From Gemmatimonadota bacterium (GTDB lineage Bacteria > ARS69): DNA of 64,000 bases. The stretch lies in the NCBI GenBank assembly GCA_030747075.1, contig JASLLL010000005.1:48216-112215 (forward strand), in the 5' to 3' direction. Under the pieces are notes generated by a model. It searched no databases and was not told where the DNA came from. It saw nothing but the letters and a program-made list of their open reading frames with translations. Every line of letters begins with the position of its first letter. The stretch's first letter is position 1. The translations under genes and the position numbers were made by a program. Positions 31,124 through 40,950 of the stretch are shown here, one piece after another.

Positions 31124-31972
31124 TTAGCGGAGCGTTCTTGCCACGCGCTCCACCACCGCGCACGACTCCGCCGGCGGCGACATCGATTCGCCGCCACGCC
31201 CCGCGCGGACGGCCAGCATTTCGGCCACGATCGACACGGCAATCTCCGAGGGCGTCTCGGCCCCGATGTCCAGCCCGACCGGAGACCGTACCGCCTCCAG
31301 CGCATCGGCCGGGACTCCCTCGGCGAGCAATGTCTTCCGCAGTTCCTTCGCCTTCCTCCGCGAAGCCACGACCCCCACGAATGCCGGAGTCCGATCGTCA
31401 TGCAGGATGTTCCGCAGGCAGGCTTCATCGGTCTGATGGCAGCGTGTGACCACGACGAGGAAATCACCCTCCTCCACCGGGAAGTCGAGCGCCGCGTACC
31501 CCCCATCGGCCAGCACGACCTCGTCCACGAAGTGAAAACGCTTCTCGTTCGCAAACTCCTCGCGGTCATCCACCACCACGATCCGGAATCCGGTGTCCCG
31601 TGCCAGCTGCGCGATCGGCACGGCCAGGTGTCCGCCCCCGTAGATCACCAGGCGATCGGGCGGACCGTGGACCTCCAGAAACACCTCCACCTCTCCACCG
31701 CAGGTCATGCCTGTCGCATCCTCGCCCACCGGAAGAAAACGGTATCGGCGAATCCGGGACTCTCCGTCAGCCAGCGCTTGCTTCGCGTCCTCGATGGCCA
31801 GCGCCTCAAACGGACCGCCGCCCAGCGTGAAGTCGATTTTCCCCCCAGGGCGCACCAGCATCCGGGTTCCGATCTTCCGGGGAGTGGAGCCGCTGGACCG
31901 AATGATGGTGGCCACGACGAAGCTCTTTCCGTCGCGCAGGTACTCGAGGGTTTTCTCGTGACACTCGTGCAT
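31124..31972 (-). CDS. XdhC/CoxI-family molybdoenzyme maturation protein
   Basis: XdhC-family proteins bind molybdenum cofactor and help sulfurate and insert it into xanthine dehydrogenase-type enzymes. The 282-residue protein has the N-terminal XdhC/CoxI domain (ATIIRSSGSTPRKIGTRMLV, FTLGGGPFEALAIEDAK, MTCGGEVEVFLEV) and the C-terminal Rossmann domain (LVIYGGGHLAVPIAQLAR, VVVTRCHQTDEACLRNIL). The ATG at 31972 has GGGAG six bases before it; the frame extends to 32035 but without family character. No molybdenum hydroxylase gene is in the window, so the client enzyme must be elsewhere. The upstream S8 protease gene ends 72 bases away. Confidence 0.85.
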   Translation of the reverse strand: MHECHEKTLEYLRDGKSFVVATIIRSSGSTPRKIGTRMLVRPGGKIDFTLGGGPFEALAIEDAKQALADGESRIRRYRFLPVGEDATGMTCGGEVEVFLEVHGPPDRLVIYGGGHLAVPIAQLARDTGFRIVVVDDREEFANEKRFHFVDEVVLADGGYAALDFPVEEGDFLVVVTRCHQTDEACLRNILHDDRTPAFVGVVASRRKAKELRKTLLAEGVPADALEAVRSPVGLDIGAETPSEIAVSIVAEMLAVRAGRGGESMSPPAESCAVVERVARTLR

Positions 31973-32044
31973 TCGCTTCTCCCGGATCGACGGTTGCGCA
32001 GGAGCATCCTCAGCGTGCCAACCGGGCGATGTCAAGTGGGCGCA

Positions 32045-34648
32045 TCAACGCATGCGGATGATCTTCTCGGTTCGCGTCACTCCCCCTCCGACGAATCGCA
32101 CGAAGTAAACGCCCGCCGGAGCGGCCCGCCCTCCGGAAAGCGTCCCGTCCCATGCCACCCGATGAGAGCCTTCCGTGCGCTCGCCCGCGAGGAGGACGGT
32201 CGCGAGGCGCCCCGCGGCATCGTAGACCCGTACCGACACGACCGCCGGTGCGGGCAGTTCCATGCGGAAGAGGGCACCGTCGCGAAACGGATTCGCCCCG
32301 GCCACCAGGAACGAAGCGGCGGGAGGCGCGGTCGGCGGCACCGGCGCGGAGACCGCGATCGAAGTGGTCGTCGCGGTGTCGGACACTCCGGGGGAGTAGT
32401 TCGGGATCTCGTCCCGGGAGAAGGCCGCGTAGTGGTAGAGCGTCCCCGGCAGAAGCGGGCCGTCGGAGAGCGGCAGGCTGGAGTGGTCGGCATCCCCCGC
32501 TGACACCACGACGACGCCGGGGACGACTTCCTCTCCTTCCGTGTAGCTCGTTCCCGCTACCGGGGTCCATGCGACAGCCGAGGCCGCGCGCACCACCAGA
32601 GTCCCCGCACGGTCGGTGTCCCCGGGCCGAATCCAGGTAAGCCCGACGGTGGTGTCGCTGGACGCGAACGCCGTCAGCAAAGCCGGGTCCGCCGGAGACG
32701 CGCTGTCGAATCCCACCAGCGAATACACCTGCGGCCCCTGCGGGACGGAAGTTCCCACAACGCGAGCGCTCCATGCTCCGGGTTGGGGAGCAAGCACGCG
32801 AACCTGCTCCATGTTGTCCAGACGGTTCTGCCCGGTACCCGCCGGAGAGAGAGGGGCCGCCGGGTCCGGAACGAACGGCAGGTAGGTCGTTCCGGACGGA
32901 CCCAGCAGCTCCAGATCGAGATCGTTCACGAGCGTCGTCTCGGCGAGTTCAGCACCCGGGGGATCATCCCACGCCAGGGTCAGCGCCAGCGTGTCCAGTC
33001 CCGACGGGATGTGGAAGGACCACAGGTCGGCGATTCCGTGGTCGACCGAATCTTCCACCGTCGTCGCGGTCCTCAGTTCCCGCATACTGAGGTCGATGTC
33101 GATCGCACCGTACCCGAACCGATAGTCCGGCCCGGGGAGGTATCGGTCCTGCGCAAACCCCGCCAGCAACGCCTTGAAGGTGGAGGGAAGCGGAGCCCCC
33201 GGAAGACGCGCCTTCCAGTCTTCCAGGAGGAGCGCAATGGCTCCCGTGACCGCCGGCGCGGCCATGCTCGTTCCGCAGAGCACGGAGTATCCCCACCCGG
33301 CCATCGAAGTCGACTTGATGCCGAAGTCCCCGGACTGCTGGCACCCGGAGGCCGTGACATCCGGCTTTACGCGCCCGTCATCCACCGGTCCCCATGAAGA
33401 GAACGGCGCTATGGTCCCCGCGTCGGACTGGTGCGCTCCCACCGTGATCACATTCTTGGCGGTCGCCGGAGGAGGCAGGCTCCAGTAGCCCCCTGTCGTG
33501 TCAAGGCCGCAGTCGCCGTCGTCGCGTTCGTTTCCGGCGGCGAAGACCATGGGGATCGCTCGTCCAAACGCGCCGCGCACGACAGCGTCAAACTCCGGCG
33601 CCTCTCCCGAGTAGTCGCCATAGTCCCCGCAGTTCCCCGGGGATACCGGATAGACCCACGAGTTGTTCGACACATCGATCTCCAGGAGTGCAATCGCCGG
33701 GTCCAGTTCCACGAGAACCGAGTCGTAGGTGAATGCGACCAGCGAGGCCTCCGGGGCCATGCCCATCCACTGCAACCCCCCGCCCCCTTCGGCCTGGCTG
33801 TTCGAGCCGTCCCCCACGAGCGTCCCGGCCACATGCGTGGAGTGCTGCATGACCGCGGCGCCCGACTCGCCGGTGATGATGCGCCCACCAAAGTCGACAT
33901 GCGTCGTCTCCGGGACGCCCCCGTCCCACATCCCGACCAGCACCCCTGCCCCGCTGTACCCGGCCGCATGAACCGGAGCCACCCGCGCGTCCGCCCGGAC
34001 GCCGTTGTTCGCGGGAACGGGCAGAGGCGGCGCGGGTTCCACCCATCGCACGGCATCCACTCGAAGGAGTGCGTCCAGCGCGTCCGCGGGAAGATAGATG
34101 TCGACAATCCCGAGCGCGGGGATCTCGGCCCGAATCACGCCGTCCTCTTCCCGCACCCGCGTGCGCACCGAAGATGCGTTCGCGTCGGCGAAGACCTTCA
34201 CCCGGAGCGCACTGCGCCCCCACGGATCCTCCGGGTCCGAAACCGGAGGTTCGAGGAGAAGTCCGGGCGCGCAGCGATCCTCCCTGCGCAGCTCCCAGAC
34301 CGCGCGCGCCTCTGCCGGGGCCTCACTGCGCGCGAGTTGCGCTGCGGGAAGGGACGCGAGCCACAGATCCCCGTCAATGGGCCGAAGAAGCCGGAGTCCC
34401 GACTCGCCTGCCCTACGGCCCGCCGCGGACGACGCCTCCACGATGACATGAAGACGCGCGTCTTTCCCCCGTTCCACAAGAACGGATGCCGCCCGAACAG
34501 CCAGCCGGGGCTCGACCAGTTCGGAGGATTTGTGGAGCGACCGGGAACGCAACCCCGCATCCGCGGGCCGTACGGGGAGCACGGCCGCGAGAAGAAGAAC
34601 GCCAGCGGCCAGCGCCGGGCGCGAGAGAAGACGAGAACAGTGTGTCAT
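32045..34648 (-). CDS. Secreted subtilisin-like (S8) serine protease with C-terminal FlgD-like sorting module
   Basis: The 867-residue precursor has a signal peptide (residues 1-31, core ALAAGVLLLAAVLP, cleavage after ADA) and a prodomain-like stretch to about 210. The S8 domain follows with Asp in GVLVGMWDGGVPETTH, His in MQHSTHVAGTLVGDGS and Ser in LCGTSMAAPAVTGAIALLL. Next comes a jelly-roll P-like domain (LALTLAWDDPPGAELAET), a fibronectin-like segment, and a final FlgD-like/T9SS-type sorting module (VRVYDAAGRLATVLLAGE, APAGVYFVRF, ending EKIIRMR). Such tails direct secretion or surface attachment in Bacteroidetes and related phyla. The start could also be a TTG two codons upstream. It is probably degradative or nutritional. 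Confidence 0.9.
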   Translation of the reverse strand: MTHCSRLLSRPALAAGVLLLAAVLPVRPADAGLRSRSLHKSSELVEPRLAVRAASVLVERGKDARLHVIVEASSAAGRRAGESGLRLLRPIDGDLWLASLPAAQLARSEAPAEARAVWELRREDRCAPGLLLEPPVSDPEDPWGRSALRVKVFADANASSVRTRVREEDGVIRAEIPALGIVDIYLPADALDALLRVDAVRWVEPAPPLPVPANNGVRADARVAPVHAAGYSGAGVLVGMWDGGVPETTHVDFGGRIITGESGAAVMQHSTHVAGTLVGDGSNSQAEGGGGLQWMGMAPEASLVAFTYDSVLVELDPAIALLEIDVSNNSWVYPVSPGNCGDYGDYSGEAPEFDAVVRGAFGRAIPMVFAAGNERDDGDCGLDTTGGYWSLPPPATAKNVITVGAHQSDAGTIAPFSSWGPVDDGRVKPDVTASGCQQSGDFGIKSTSMAGWGYSVLCGTSMAAPAVTGAIALLLEDWKARLPGAPLPSTFKALLAGFAQDRYLPGPDYRFGYGAIDIDLSMRELRTATTVEDSVDHGIADLWSFHIPSGLDTLALTLAWDDPPGAELAETTLVNDLDLELLGPSGTTYLPFVPDPAAPLSPAGTGQNRLDNMEQVRVLAPQPGAWSARVVGTSVPQGPQVYSLVGFDSASPADPALLTAFASSDTTVGLTWIRPGDTDRAGTLVVRAASAVAWTPVAGTSYTEGEEVVPGVVVVSAGDADHSSLPLSDGPLLPGTLYHYAAFSRDEIPNYSPGVSDTATTTSIAVSAPVPPTAPPAASFLVAGANPFRDGALFRMELPAPAVVSVRVYDAAGRLATVLLAGERTEGSHRVAWDGTLSGGRAAPAGVYFVRFVGGGVTRTEKIIRMR

Positions 34649-34733
34649 GCGCAAGCGAAACCACCCTTATGCACGAAAGAGGCCAGATGGCCCTTCGTGG
34701 TACACGGGAAGTCACCGCGCCCCGGACCTGTCT

Positions 34734-34762
34734 ATTATCGGCTCTCATTCCTCCTGATTCAA
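34734..34762 (-). promoter_or_regulatory. Probable promoter of the S8 protease
   Basis: On the minus strand TTGAAT (34762-34757), a 17-base spacer and GATAAT (34739-34734), five matches to TATAAT. It lies about 85 bases before the ATG. Confidence 0.55.
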
Positions 34763-34829
34763 GCCCCGGACCCGGGTGCGGTGCCAAAGCTGGATGGAAC
34801 GCCACTTCGCTCACCCCCGCGCTTCCCGA

Positions 34830-34858
34830 TTGCCCATTTTGCCCGGGCACAGTATCAA
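34830..34858 (+). promoter_or_regulatory. Probable promoter of nifJ
   Basis: TTGCCC at 34830-34835, a 17-base spacer and TATCAA at 34853-34858. The predicted leader is about 120 bases long. It lies back to back with the protease promoter. Confidence 0.45.
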
Positions 34859-34986
34859 TGGCCGTTGTGCCAATCCGGATTCGCGGCAGACGAGTCGCCT
34901 TTCCGGGCGACCCCGGCCTCATCCCGGCCCGGGTCCCTCGGACTTCCGGTGAAAGCGGTAGTCACCTCAAGAACGATGGAGTCCCC

Positions 34987-37900
34987 ATGAGTCGGCGAAA
35001 ACTGGTCACGATCGACGGGAACGAAGCGACCGCATCGGTCGCCCACAGGATCAACGAAGTCATCTCCATCTACCCCATCACCCCGTCTTCCCCCATGGGG
35101 GAACTCTCCGATGAGTGGTCCGCACTCGGGCGGAAGAACATCTGGGGGATCGTGCCGGAAGTGATCGAGATGCAGTCGGAAGGCGGTGCGTCAGGCACGG
35201 TGCACGGGTCGCTCCAGGCCGGAGCCCTCACCACGACCTTCACCTCTTCGCAGGGTCTCCTGCTCATGCTCCCGAATATGTACAAGATCGCCGGAGAGCT
35301 TACTTCGGCCGTCTTCCATATTGCCGCGCGAACCATTGCCACGCATGCGCTGTCCATCTTCGGAGACCACTCCGACATCTACGGCGCACGCCAGACCGGG
35401 TTCGCCATGCTGGCCGCCGGCTCCGTTCAGGAAGCGCACGATTTCGCGTGCATCGCCCAGGCCGCCTCGCTCCGCTCGCGCATTCCCTTCCTGCACTTCT
35501 TCGACGGATTCCGAACCTCTCACGAGACCGCCAAGATCGAGGAACTCACCGACGAAGACCTGGCCACGATGATCCCGAACGAACTGGTCCAGGCTCACCG
35601 GGACCGGGCACTGTCCCCGGACCATCCAGTGCTGCGGGGGACCGCTCAAAACCCGGACGCCTTCTTCCAGGCGCGCGAGGCCATCAACTCCTTCTACGCC
35701 GCCTGCCCCGGCCTTGTGGAAGAGACCATGCGGGACTTCGCCTCTCTTACGGGGCGAGCATACAGCCTCTGCGACTATGTCGGGCACCCGGATGCGGAGC
35801 GGGTGGTCGTCCTCATGGGGTCCGGCGCAGAGACGGCCCACGAACTCGTGAACTGGATGACGGAGAGGGGCGAGCGTGTCGGCGTTCTGAAGGTTCGCCT
35901 CTATCGCCCCTTCCCCGCCGAGCAGATTCTGGCCGCTCTCCCCGCGTCCACGAAGTCCGTGGCCGTTCTGGATCGGGCGAAGGAACCCGGGGCCACCGGC
36001 GAACCGCTCTATGTGGATCTCGTCACCGCGCTTGCGCAGGCCCGCGCCGAAGGAAACTCTCCCTTTGAATCGGATCCCGTCCTGGTCGGCGGACGCTACG
36101 GCCTGTCGTCCAAGGAGTTCGATCCCGCAATGGTGCACGCGGTCTTCGAAAACCTCGCGGCGGATTCCCCGCGCAATCACTTCACCGTCGGCATCGTGGA
36201 CGATGTGACCCACACTTCGCTCCCGGTCGATGATGACTTCGATATCGAGCCGGACGATGTCTTCCGCGGAGTCTTCTTCGGACTGGGTTCCGACGGAACG
36301 GTCGGCGCCAACAAGAACTCCATCAAGATCATCGGGGAAGGGACGGACAACCACGCGCAGGGCTACTTCGTCTACGATTCCAAGAAGGCGGGTGCCGTCA
36401 CCATTTCCCATTTGCGCTTCGGCCCGCGCCCGATCCGTTCCTCCTATCTGATTCGCTCCGCACAGTTTGTCGCATGCCACCAGTCTGTCTTTATGGAATC
36501 CCAGGACATGCTGGAATACGCGCAGCCGGGCGCCGTCTTCCTTCTGAATACGCCCCACCCCCCCGACAAGATCTGGGATGAACTCCCTCGGGAAGCCCAG
36601 GAGTCCATTCTGGAGAAGAAGCTGCGCTTCCACTGCATCGATGCCTACACGGTGGCCCGGGACTCGGGAATGGGTCGGCGGATCAACACCATCATGCAGA
36701 CATGCTTCTTCGCCATCTCCGGGGTACTCCCCCGCGATGAGGCCATCGACCGCATCAAGGATGCCATCCGCACGACCTATGGCAAGAAGGGCGACCAGGT
36801 CGTTCAGTTGAACTTCGATGCGGTGGACCGCACGCTGGAACACCTCCACGAGGCCGTCGTTCCGGAGAGCGTCACGGCCACGAGGACCCGCCCGCCCATC
36901 GTCTCCTCCGACGCGCCGGACTTCGTGCAGCGCGTCACCGCGCTGATGATCGCGGGCAAGGGTGACCTCCTTCCGGTCAGCGCCTTCCCTGTCGACGGAA
37001 CCTGGCCGCTGAGCACCACGAAGTGGGAGAAGCGGAACATCGGCCGGGAGATCCCCACCTGGGATGAGGACCTCTGTATTCAGTGCAACAAGTGCGCCAT
37101 GGTCTGCCCGCACGCCGCCATTCGCGCCAAGGTCTTTGATCCCGCCCACCTCGACGGCGCTCCGGAGACATTTCTTTCGGTAGACTACAAGACGCCGGAC
37201 TTCCAGGGCTTCCGCTATACCATTCAAGTGGCACCTGAAGACTGCACCGGGTGTACGCTCTGCTCGCGGGTCTGCCCGGCCAAGGACAAGGAGAACCCGG
37301 AACACCGCGCACTGGACATGGTGCCCCAAGCGCCGCTGGTGGCCGCTGAGGGAGAGAACTTCGACTTCTTCATGGAGATTCCGGATCCGGACCGCACGAA
37401 GGTCCAGCCCGGCGTCAAGGGTGCCCAGTTCCTCCGCCCGCTTTTCGAGTTCTCAGGCGCGTGCGTGGGGTGCGGGGAGACGCCGTACGTCAAGCTGCTC
37501 ACCCAGCTCTTCGGCGACCGCTGTCTCATCGCGAACGCCACGGGTTGCTCTTCCATTTACGGCGGAAACCTCCCGACCACGCCGTTCACCACCGACGCCG
37601 ATGGGCGCGGGCCGGCCTGGTCCAACTCGCTCTTCGAGGACAACGCGGAGTTCGGACTCGGGTTCCGCCTTGCGGTGGACAAGACCCGAGATCTTGCACG
37701 CGAGCTCCTCGGCCAGATGGAGGCCGAACTCGGCGGCCGACTTGTCGGCGAACTCCTCTCGGCGGATTCTTCGGACGAAGCGGCGCTTCAGGCGCAGCGG
37801 GCCCTTGTGGACGAAGCCCGCCGCAAGCTGGATACGCTGGACAGCGCCGAAGGAAACCGCCTCCGCCCGCTTCTCGACTATCTGGTGCCCAAGTCCGTGT

Positions 37901-38574
37901 GGATCGTCGGCGGAGACGGGTGGGCGTATGACATCGGATACGGTGGGTTGGACCATGTTCTCGGCGTCCACAGAGATGTGAATGTGCTCGTACTGGACAC
38001 CGAGGTGTACTCCAACACCGGAGGACAGGCCTCCAAGGCCACGCCGCTCGGCGCCACCGCCAAGTTCGCGATGAGCGGGAAGTCCATCCCGAAGAAGGAC
38101 CTTGCGCAGATGGCGATGGCATACGGGCATGTCTATGTGGCGCAGATCGCCTATGGCGCCAAGGACACGCAAACGGTAAAGGCCTTCCTGGAGGCGGAGT
38201 CCTATCCCGGCCCGTCGGTGATCATTGCCAACAGCCCCTGCATTGCGCACGGGTACGGACTGGAGGACAGCCTCGACCACATGGAAGCCGCGGTAAAGTC
38301 CGGGTTCTGGCCGCTGTTCCGCTTCGATCCGAGGCGCATCGCGTTGGGCAAGAACCCTCTCATCATGGACTCAAAGAAGCCGTCCATCTCTTTCGAGGAA
38401 TACGCCATGACGGAGACGCGCTTCCGTACGCTGCTGCAGTCCAATCCGGAGAGGTCGGCGGAGCTGATTGCCAGCGGGCAGAGGGAGATCAACGCGAAGT
38501 TCGACCTCTACCAGCAGCTTGCGCGCATCCGATACGATGCGGCGGGGAGTGCGGAGGACGCCGGTCAGGGTTGA
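34987..38574 (+). CDS. nifJ: Pyruvate:ferredoxin (flavodoxin) oxidoreductase, single-chain
   Basis: Reversibly converts pyruvate and CoA to acetyl-CoA, CO2 and reduced ferredoxin. The 1195-residue chain contains every domain of the homodimeric PFOR. These are domain I (ISIYPITPSSPMGELSDEW near residue 20), domain II, the gamma domain with FGLGSDGTVGANKNSIKIIG (about 435), and two 4Fe-4S motifs, CIQCNKCAMVCP (about 697) and CTGCTLCSRVCP (about 752). The TPP domain follows (CVGCGETPYVKLLTQLFGD about 825, VGGDGWAYDIGYGGLDH about 975, SNTGGQASKATPLGA). The length is standard. GGAG six bases before the ATG supports the start. It implies anaerobic or microaerobic pyruvate metabolism. CstA, a peptide or pyruvate transporter family, lies nearby. 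Confidence 0.97.
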   Translation: MSRRKLVTIDGNEATASVAHRINEVISIYPITPSSPMGELSDEWSALGRKNIWGIVPEVIEMQSEGGASGTVHGSLQAGALTTTFTSSQGLLLMLPNMYKIAGELTSAVFHIAARTIATHALSIFGDHSDIYGARQTGFAMLAAGSVQEAHDFACIAQAASLRSRIPFLHFFDGFRTSHETAKIEELTDEDLATMIPNELVQAHRDRALSPDHPVLRGTAQNPDAFFQAREAINSFYAACPGLVEETMRDFASLTGRAYSLCDYVGHPDAERVVVLMGSGAETAHELVNWMTERGERVGVLKVRLYRPFPAEQILAALPASTKSVAVLDRAKEPGATGEPLYVDLVTALAQARAEGNSPFESDPVLVGGRYGLSSKEFDPAMVHAVFENLAADSPRNHFTVGIVDDVTHTSLPVDDDFDIEPDDVFRGVFFGLGSDGTVGANKNSIKIIGEGTDNHAQGYFVYDSKKAGAVTISHLRFGPRPIRSSYLIRSAQFVACHQSVFMESQDMLEYAQPGAVFLLNTPHPPDKIWDELPREAQESILEKKLRFHCIDAYTVARDSGMGRRINTIMQTCFFAISGVLPRDEAIDRIKDAIRTTYGKKGDQVVQLNFDAVDRTLEHLHEAVVPESVTATRTRPPIVSSDAPDFVQRVTALMIAGKGDLLPVSAFPVDGTWPLSTTKWEKRNIGREIPTWDEDLCIQCNKCAMVCPHAAIRAKVFDPAHLDGAPETFLSVDYKTPDFQGFRYTIQVAPEDCTGCTLCSRVCPAKDKENPEHRALDMVPQAPLVAAEGENFDFFMEIPDPDRTKVQPGVKGAQFLRPLFEFSGACVGCGETPYVKLLTQLFGDRCLIANATGCSSIYGGNLPTTPFTTDADGRGPAWSNSLFEDNAEFGLGFRLAVDKTRDLARELLGQMEAELGGRLVGELLSADSSDEAALQAQRALVDEARRKLDTLDSAEGNRLRPLLDYLVPKSVWIVGGDGWAYDIGYGGLDHVLGVHRDVNVLVLDTEVYSNTGGQASKATPLGATAKFAMSGKSIPKKDLAQMAMAYGHVYVAQIAYGAKDTQTVKAFLEAESYPGPSVIIANSPCIAHGYGLEDSLDHMEAAVKSGFWPLFRFDPRRIALGKNPLIMDSKKPSISFEEYAMTETRFRTLLQSNPERSAELIASGQREINAKFDLYQQLARIRYDAAGSAEDAGQG

Positions 38575-38579
38575 TCGAA

Positions 38580-40415
38580 TCAGCCGGGGGGGGCGGCTCC
38601 CTCTCCGGCCCGGTCGCCAGTCAGGTTGCGCTTCGCCAGGATCACAAGGGTGCGGTCATCCGCCTCGATGTCCGCATCCTCGCCCCGCGGGCCGCCTCCG
38701 GTCAGTTGGGCCGGTTCCATCTCACGGAGGATCCGATCCGGCAGTTCGGCGGCGGGCAGGTTTCGGTGCTCCTTCGCAAGGCGCAGCAACTCCTCCGTTC
38801 CGCGGGATGCCCCGTCCCCGCGCGGATCGTCAATCAGCCCGTCTGTGAACAGAAGCACCCGGTCGCCCGCTCCGAGATGCACCTCCCCCCGCTCGTATTC
38901 GGCTTCGGGAAACGCGCCCAGGAGGAGCCCCCCCGCTTCCATGGAATCCACGCTCCCGTCCCGGCGAACCACCAGCCCCGGTTCGTGTCCCGCATTGGAG
39001 TAGACGAGCGTTCCCGTTGCCGGATCGTAAACGGACACCAACGCCGTCACAAAACGATCCGCGTCGAGTTCCGCAGCCAGTGACCGGTTGACCACGGACA
39101 GAACGCGACGCGGGTCATCCGAAATCCGGAACGCCGCCCGAACTTCCGCGCGAAAGCCCGCCATGATGAGGCTTGCGGGGATTCCGTGGCCCGAGACATC
39201 GGCGATCAGCACGGCCCAGCGGCCATTCTCCATCGGCAGGAAGTCAAAGTAGTCGCCGCCCACATCCGAGGAGGGATCGTTCCTTCCGGCGAGCGTGTGT
39301 CCCTCCACCGCGGGCGTGGTGTGAGGGAGCAGCGTCCGGTGAATGTGGCGCGCGACCCGCAGTTCCTCCTCCAGAGCACGCTTCTTGCGAACTTCCGCAT
39401 ACATCCGCGCGTTCCCGATGGAGATCGCCGCCTGATCCGCGAAGGCCACCAGTCGATCCAGATCCCGCGTGCCGTAGGCCGCCGCGTCGTCGCTCTCGAG
39501 ATTCAAGATGCCGATGACGCGCCCTTCCGTGCGAATGGGAATGGCCATCTCCGAGCGCGTCGCCTTCCGTGCGTTGACATAGCGCGGATCCGCATGCACA
39601 TCTCCCACGGCCACTCCCTCTCCCCGGTCCGCCACCCACCCGAGAATCCCGTGCCCGACCTTCAGGCGCACTTCATCGAACCGCTCGGGGGCGTATCCGC
39701 GAAGCTTCTCCCGGCGGATCTCCCGCGTTTCATCCCGAATGAGGAAAATGCCCGATGCATTCGACGGGACCAGTTCTTCCAGCGCATCCAGGATGGCGTC
39801 CAAGAGTTCGTCCAGATCCAGTTGAGCGCTGATCTTCGTCCCGATGTCCCGAAGGAGCGAAAGCTCACGGATTCGCCGCTCCAGATCCCGGGCCAGACGA
39901 GCATTGTCGAGCGCAACGGCCAGGTGGTCCGCAAGCGCGGCCAGAGCGCCTTCGCTCCCGAGAACGCGTGGCGGTGGCTCTTCGCGAAAAGCGACCTCCA
40001 GACTTCCAAGCACCCGATCGAGCCGCTTGAGAGGGACGGCGATCCGCACGGCCGGGGGTGATCCGAGGATTCGCGCGGAGGCCCGTGCGCCCGGAGCATT
40101 CGGGTCCCGCTGAACACCGCGCTCGCCGCTCAAGAGCACTCGTTGAGTGAGACGCGAGGAGTCCAGCGCCATCCCCCGCGCTTCCGCTTCTCCGCGCAGA
40201 AGGAAGTGGGCCGTCTCCCCCTGTTCCCGCTGCGTCACAAGAAGCGCACCGTCGGCCCGCATCACACGGAGAGCCAGTCCCAGCGCACGACGCACCAGCC
40301 GTTCGTGATCCAGCGAAGCGTCGAGGAGCTCACCCGCTTCGGCGAGCGCGGTCAGCTCCTCTACCTGCCGCAACGCCCGGCGAAGCCGGGCCGCCTCATC
40401 CGGGTTTTCCTTCAC
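38580..40415 (-). CDS. GAF-domain SpoIIE/RsbU-type protein phosphatase
   Basis: Signalling phosphatase of 611 residues. Two GAF-like sensor domains (about 25-180 and 195-345; the second has SGIFLIRDETREI and HGILGWVADRGEGVAVGDV) lead through a coiled helix (KKRALEEELRVARHIHRTLL) into a PP2C/SpoIIE domain. This domain shows DPSSDVGGDYFDFLPMENGR, VLIADVSGHGIPASLIMAG, VYSNAGHEPGLVVRRDG and DRVLLFTDGLIDD, with the metal-binding Asp residues conserved. Such enzymes usually dephosphorylate anti-sigma antagonists (STAS proteins); no partner gene is adjacent. The GTG at 40415 with GAGAGG six bases before it is the start. The gene ends five bases from convergent nifJ. Confidence 0.9.
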   Translation of the reverse strand: MKENPDEAARLRRALRQVEELTALAEAGELLDASLDHERLVRRALGLALRVMRADGALLVTQREQGETAHFLLRGEAEARGMALDSSRLTQRVLLSGERGVQRDPNAPGARASARILGSPPAVRIAVPLKRLDRVLGSLEVAFREEPPPRVLGSEGALAALADHLAVALDNARLARDLERRIRELSLLRDIGTKISAQLDLDELLDAILDALEELVPSNASGIFLIRDETREIRREKLRGYAPERFDEVRLKVGHGILGWVADRGEGVAVGDVHADPRYVNARKATRSEMAIPIRTEGRVIGILNLESDDAAAYGTRDLDRLVAFADQAAISIGNARMYAEVRKKRALEEELRVARHIHRTLLPHTTPAVEGHTLAGRNDPSSDVGGDYFDFLPMENGRWAVLIADVSGHGIPASLIMAGFRAEVRAAFRISDDPRRVLSVVNRSLAAELDADRFVTALVSVYDPATGTLVYSNAGHEPGLVVRRDGSVDSMEAGGLLLGAFPEAEYERGEVHLGAGDRVLLFTDGLIDDPRGDGASRGTEELLRLAKEHRNLPAAELPDRILREMEPAQLTGGGPRGEDADIEADDRTLVILAKRNLTGDRAGEGAAPPG

Positions 40416-40425
40416 GACCGGCCTC

Positions 40426-40881
40426 TCATTCGACGAACACCCGGTCCTTCCCGTCGAACGGGGGCGAGAAGACGCTGACCACCTCCATCGGCCCGTCCAA
40501 AACACTGAGCGCATGGACCGTGCCGCGTGGAATCAGGAGGATCGACCCCGGCCCGACGGAGAGGGTCTCTTCGCCCAGACGCATCACTCCGCTTCCGGCA
40601 AGGATCACGACCGTCTCGTCATGGGTACGGTGCAGATGCGCCGCGACTTCGGAAGCGATCGTCAGGTGCGTGCAATCCGCAGTGCGGTGAGCACCCACGG
40701 GGCGGGCCGTGATGTTGGCGTGTGCTTCGGCGGGTACGCCCGGGTCGGCATGCCAGGCCACCGGCGCCGATCCTCGCGACGAAGCCATACGCCCCGCCAG
40801 CCACATCCCCGCGAGAGTCATGGCCCCCGCCAACGCGAGTGCCAGCAGGATTCGTGTGCGCGATGTGTGAAGAGTACTCAT
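40426..40881 (-). CDS. Membrane-anchored cupin-domain protein
   Basis: A 151-residue protein with an N-terminal hydrophobic span (ILLALALAGAMTLAGMWLAG) that is either an uncleaved anchor or a signal peptide. A single cupin_2 barrel follows: HLHRTHDETVVILAGSGVMR with the His/His/Glu metal ligands of motif 1, then VGPGSILLIPRGTVHALSVL with the motif 2 His. Metal binding is likely. The substrate is unknown, and many such proteins are sensors or small sugar- or quercetin-like dioxygenases. It lies ten bases upstream of the GAF/SpoIIE phosphatase on the same strand, so the two may be co-expressed. The strand opposite starts CstA after about 140 bases. Confidence 0.8.
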   Translation of the reverse strand: MSTLHTSRTRILLALALAGAMTLAGMWLAGRMASSRGSAPVAWHADPGVPAEAHANITARPVGAHRTADCTHLTIASEVAAHLHRTHDETVVILAGSGVMRLGEETLSVGPGSILLIPRGTVHALSVLDGPMEVVSVFSPPFDGKDRVFVE

Positions 40882-40950
40882 GATTCGCCTCCTTCCCCGA
40901 CTGCCGCACAGCGTAGCCTATCATCGAGGAAAGGGCACTCCCCGGCCGCG

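Noticed and set aside
35191-37329. 712-residue open frame antisense to nifJ
   Set aside because: It mirrors the codons of a certain, highly conserved gene. Long antisense frames are expected in GC-rich DNA, and its translation has no recognisable domain.
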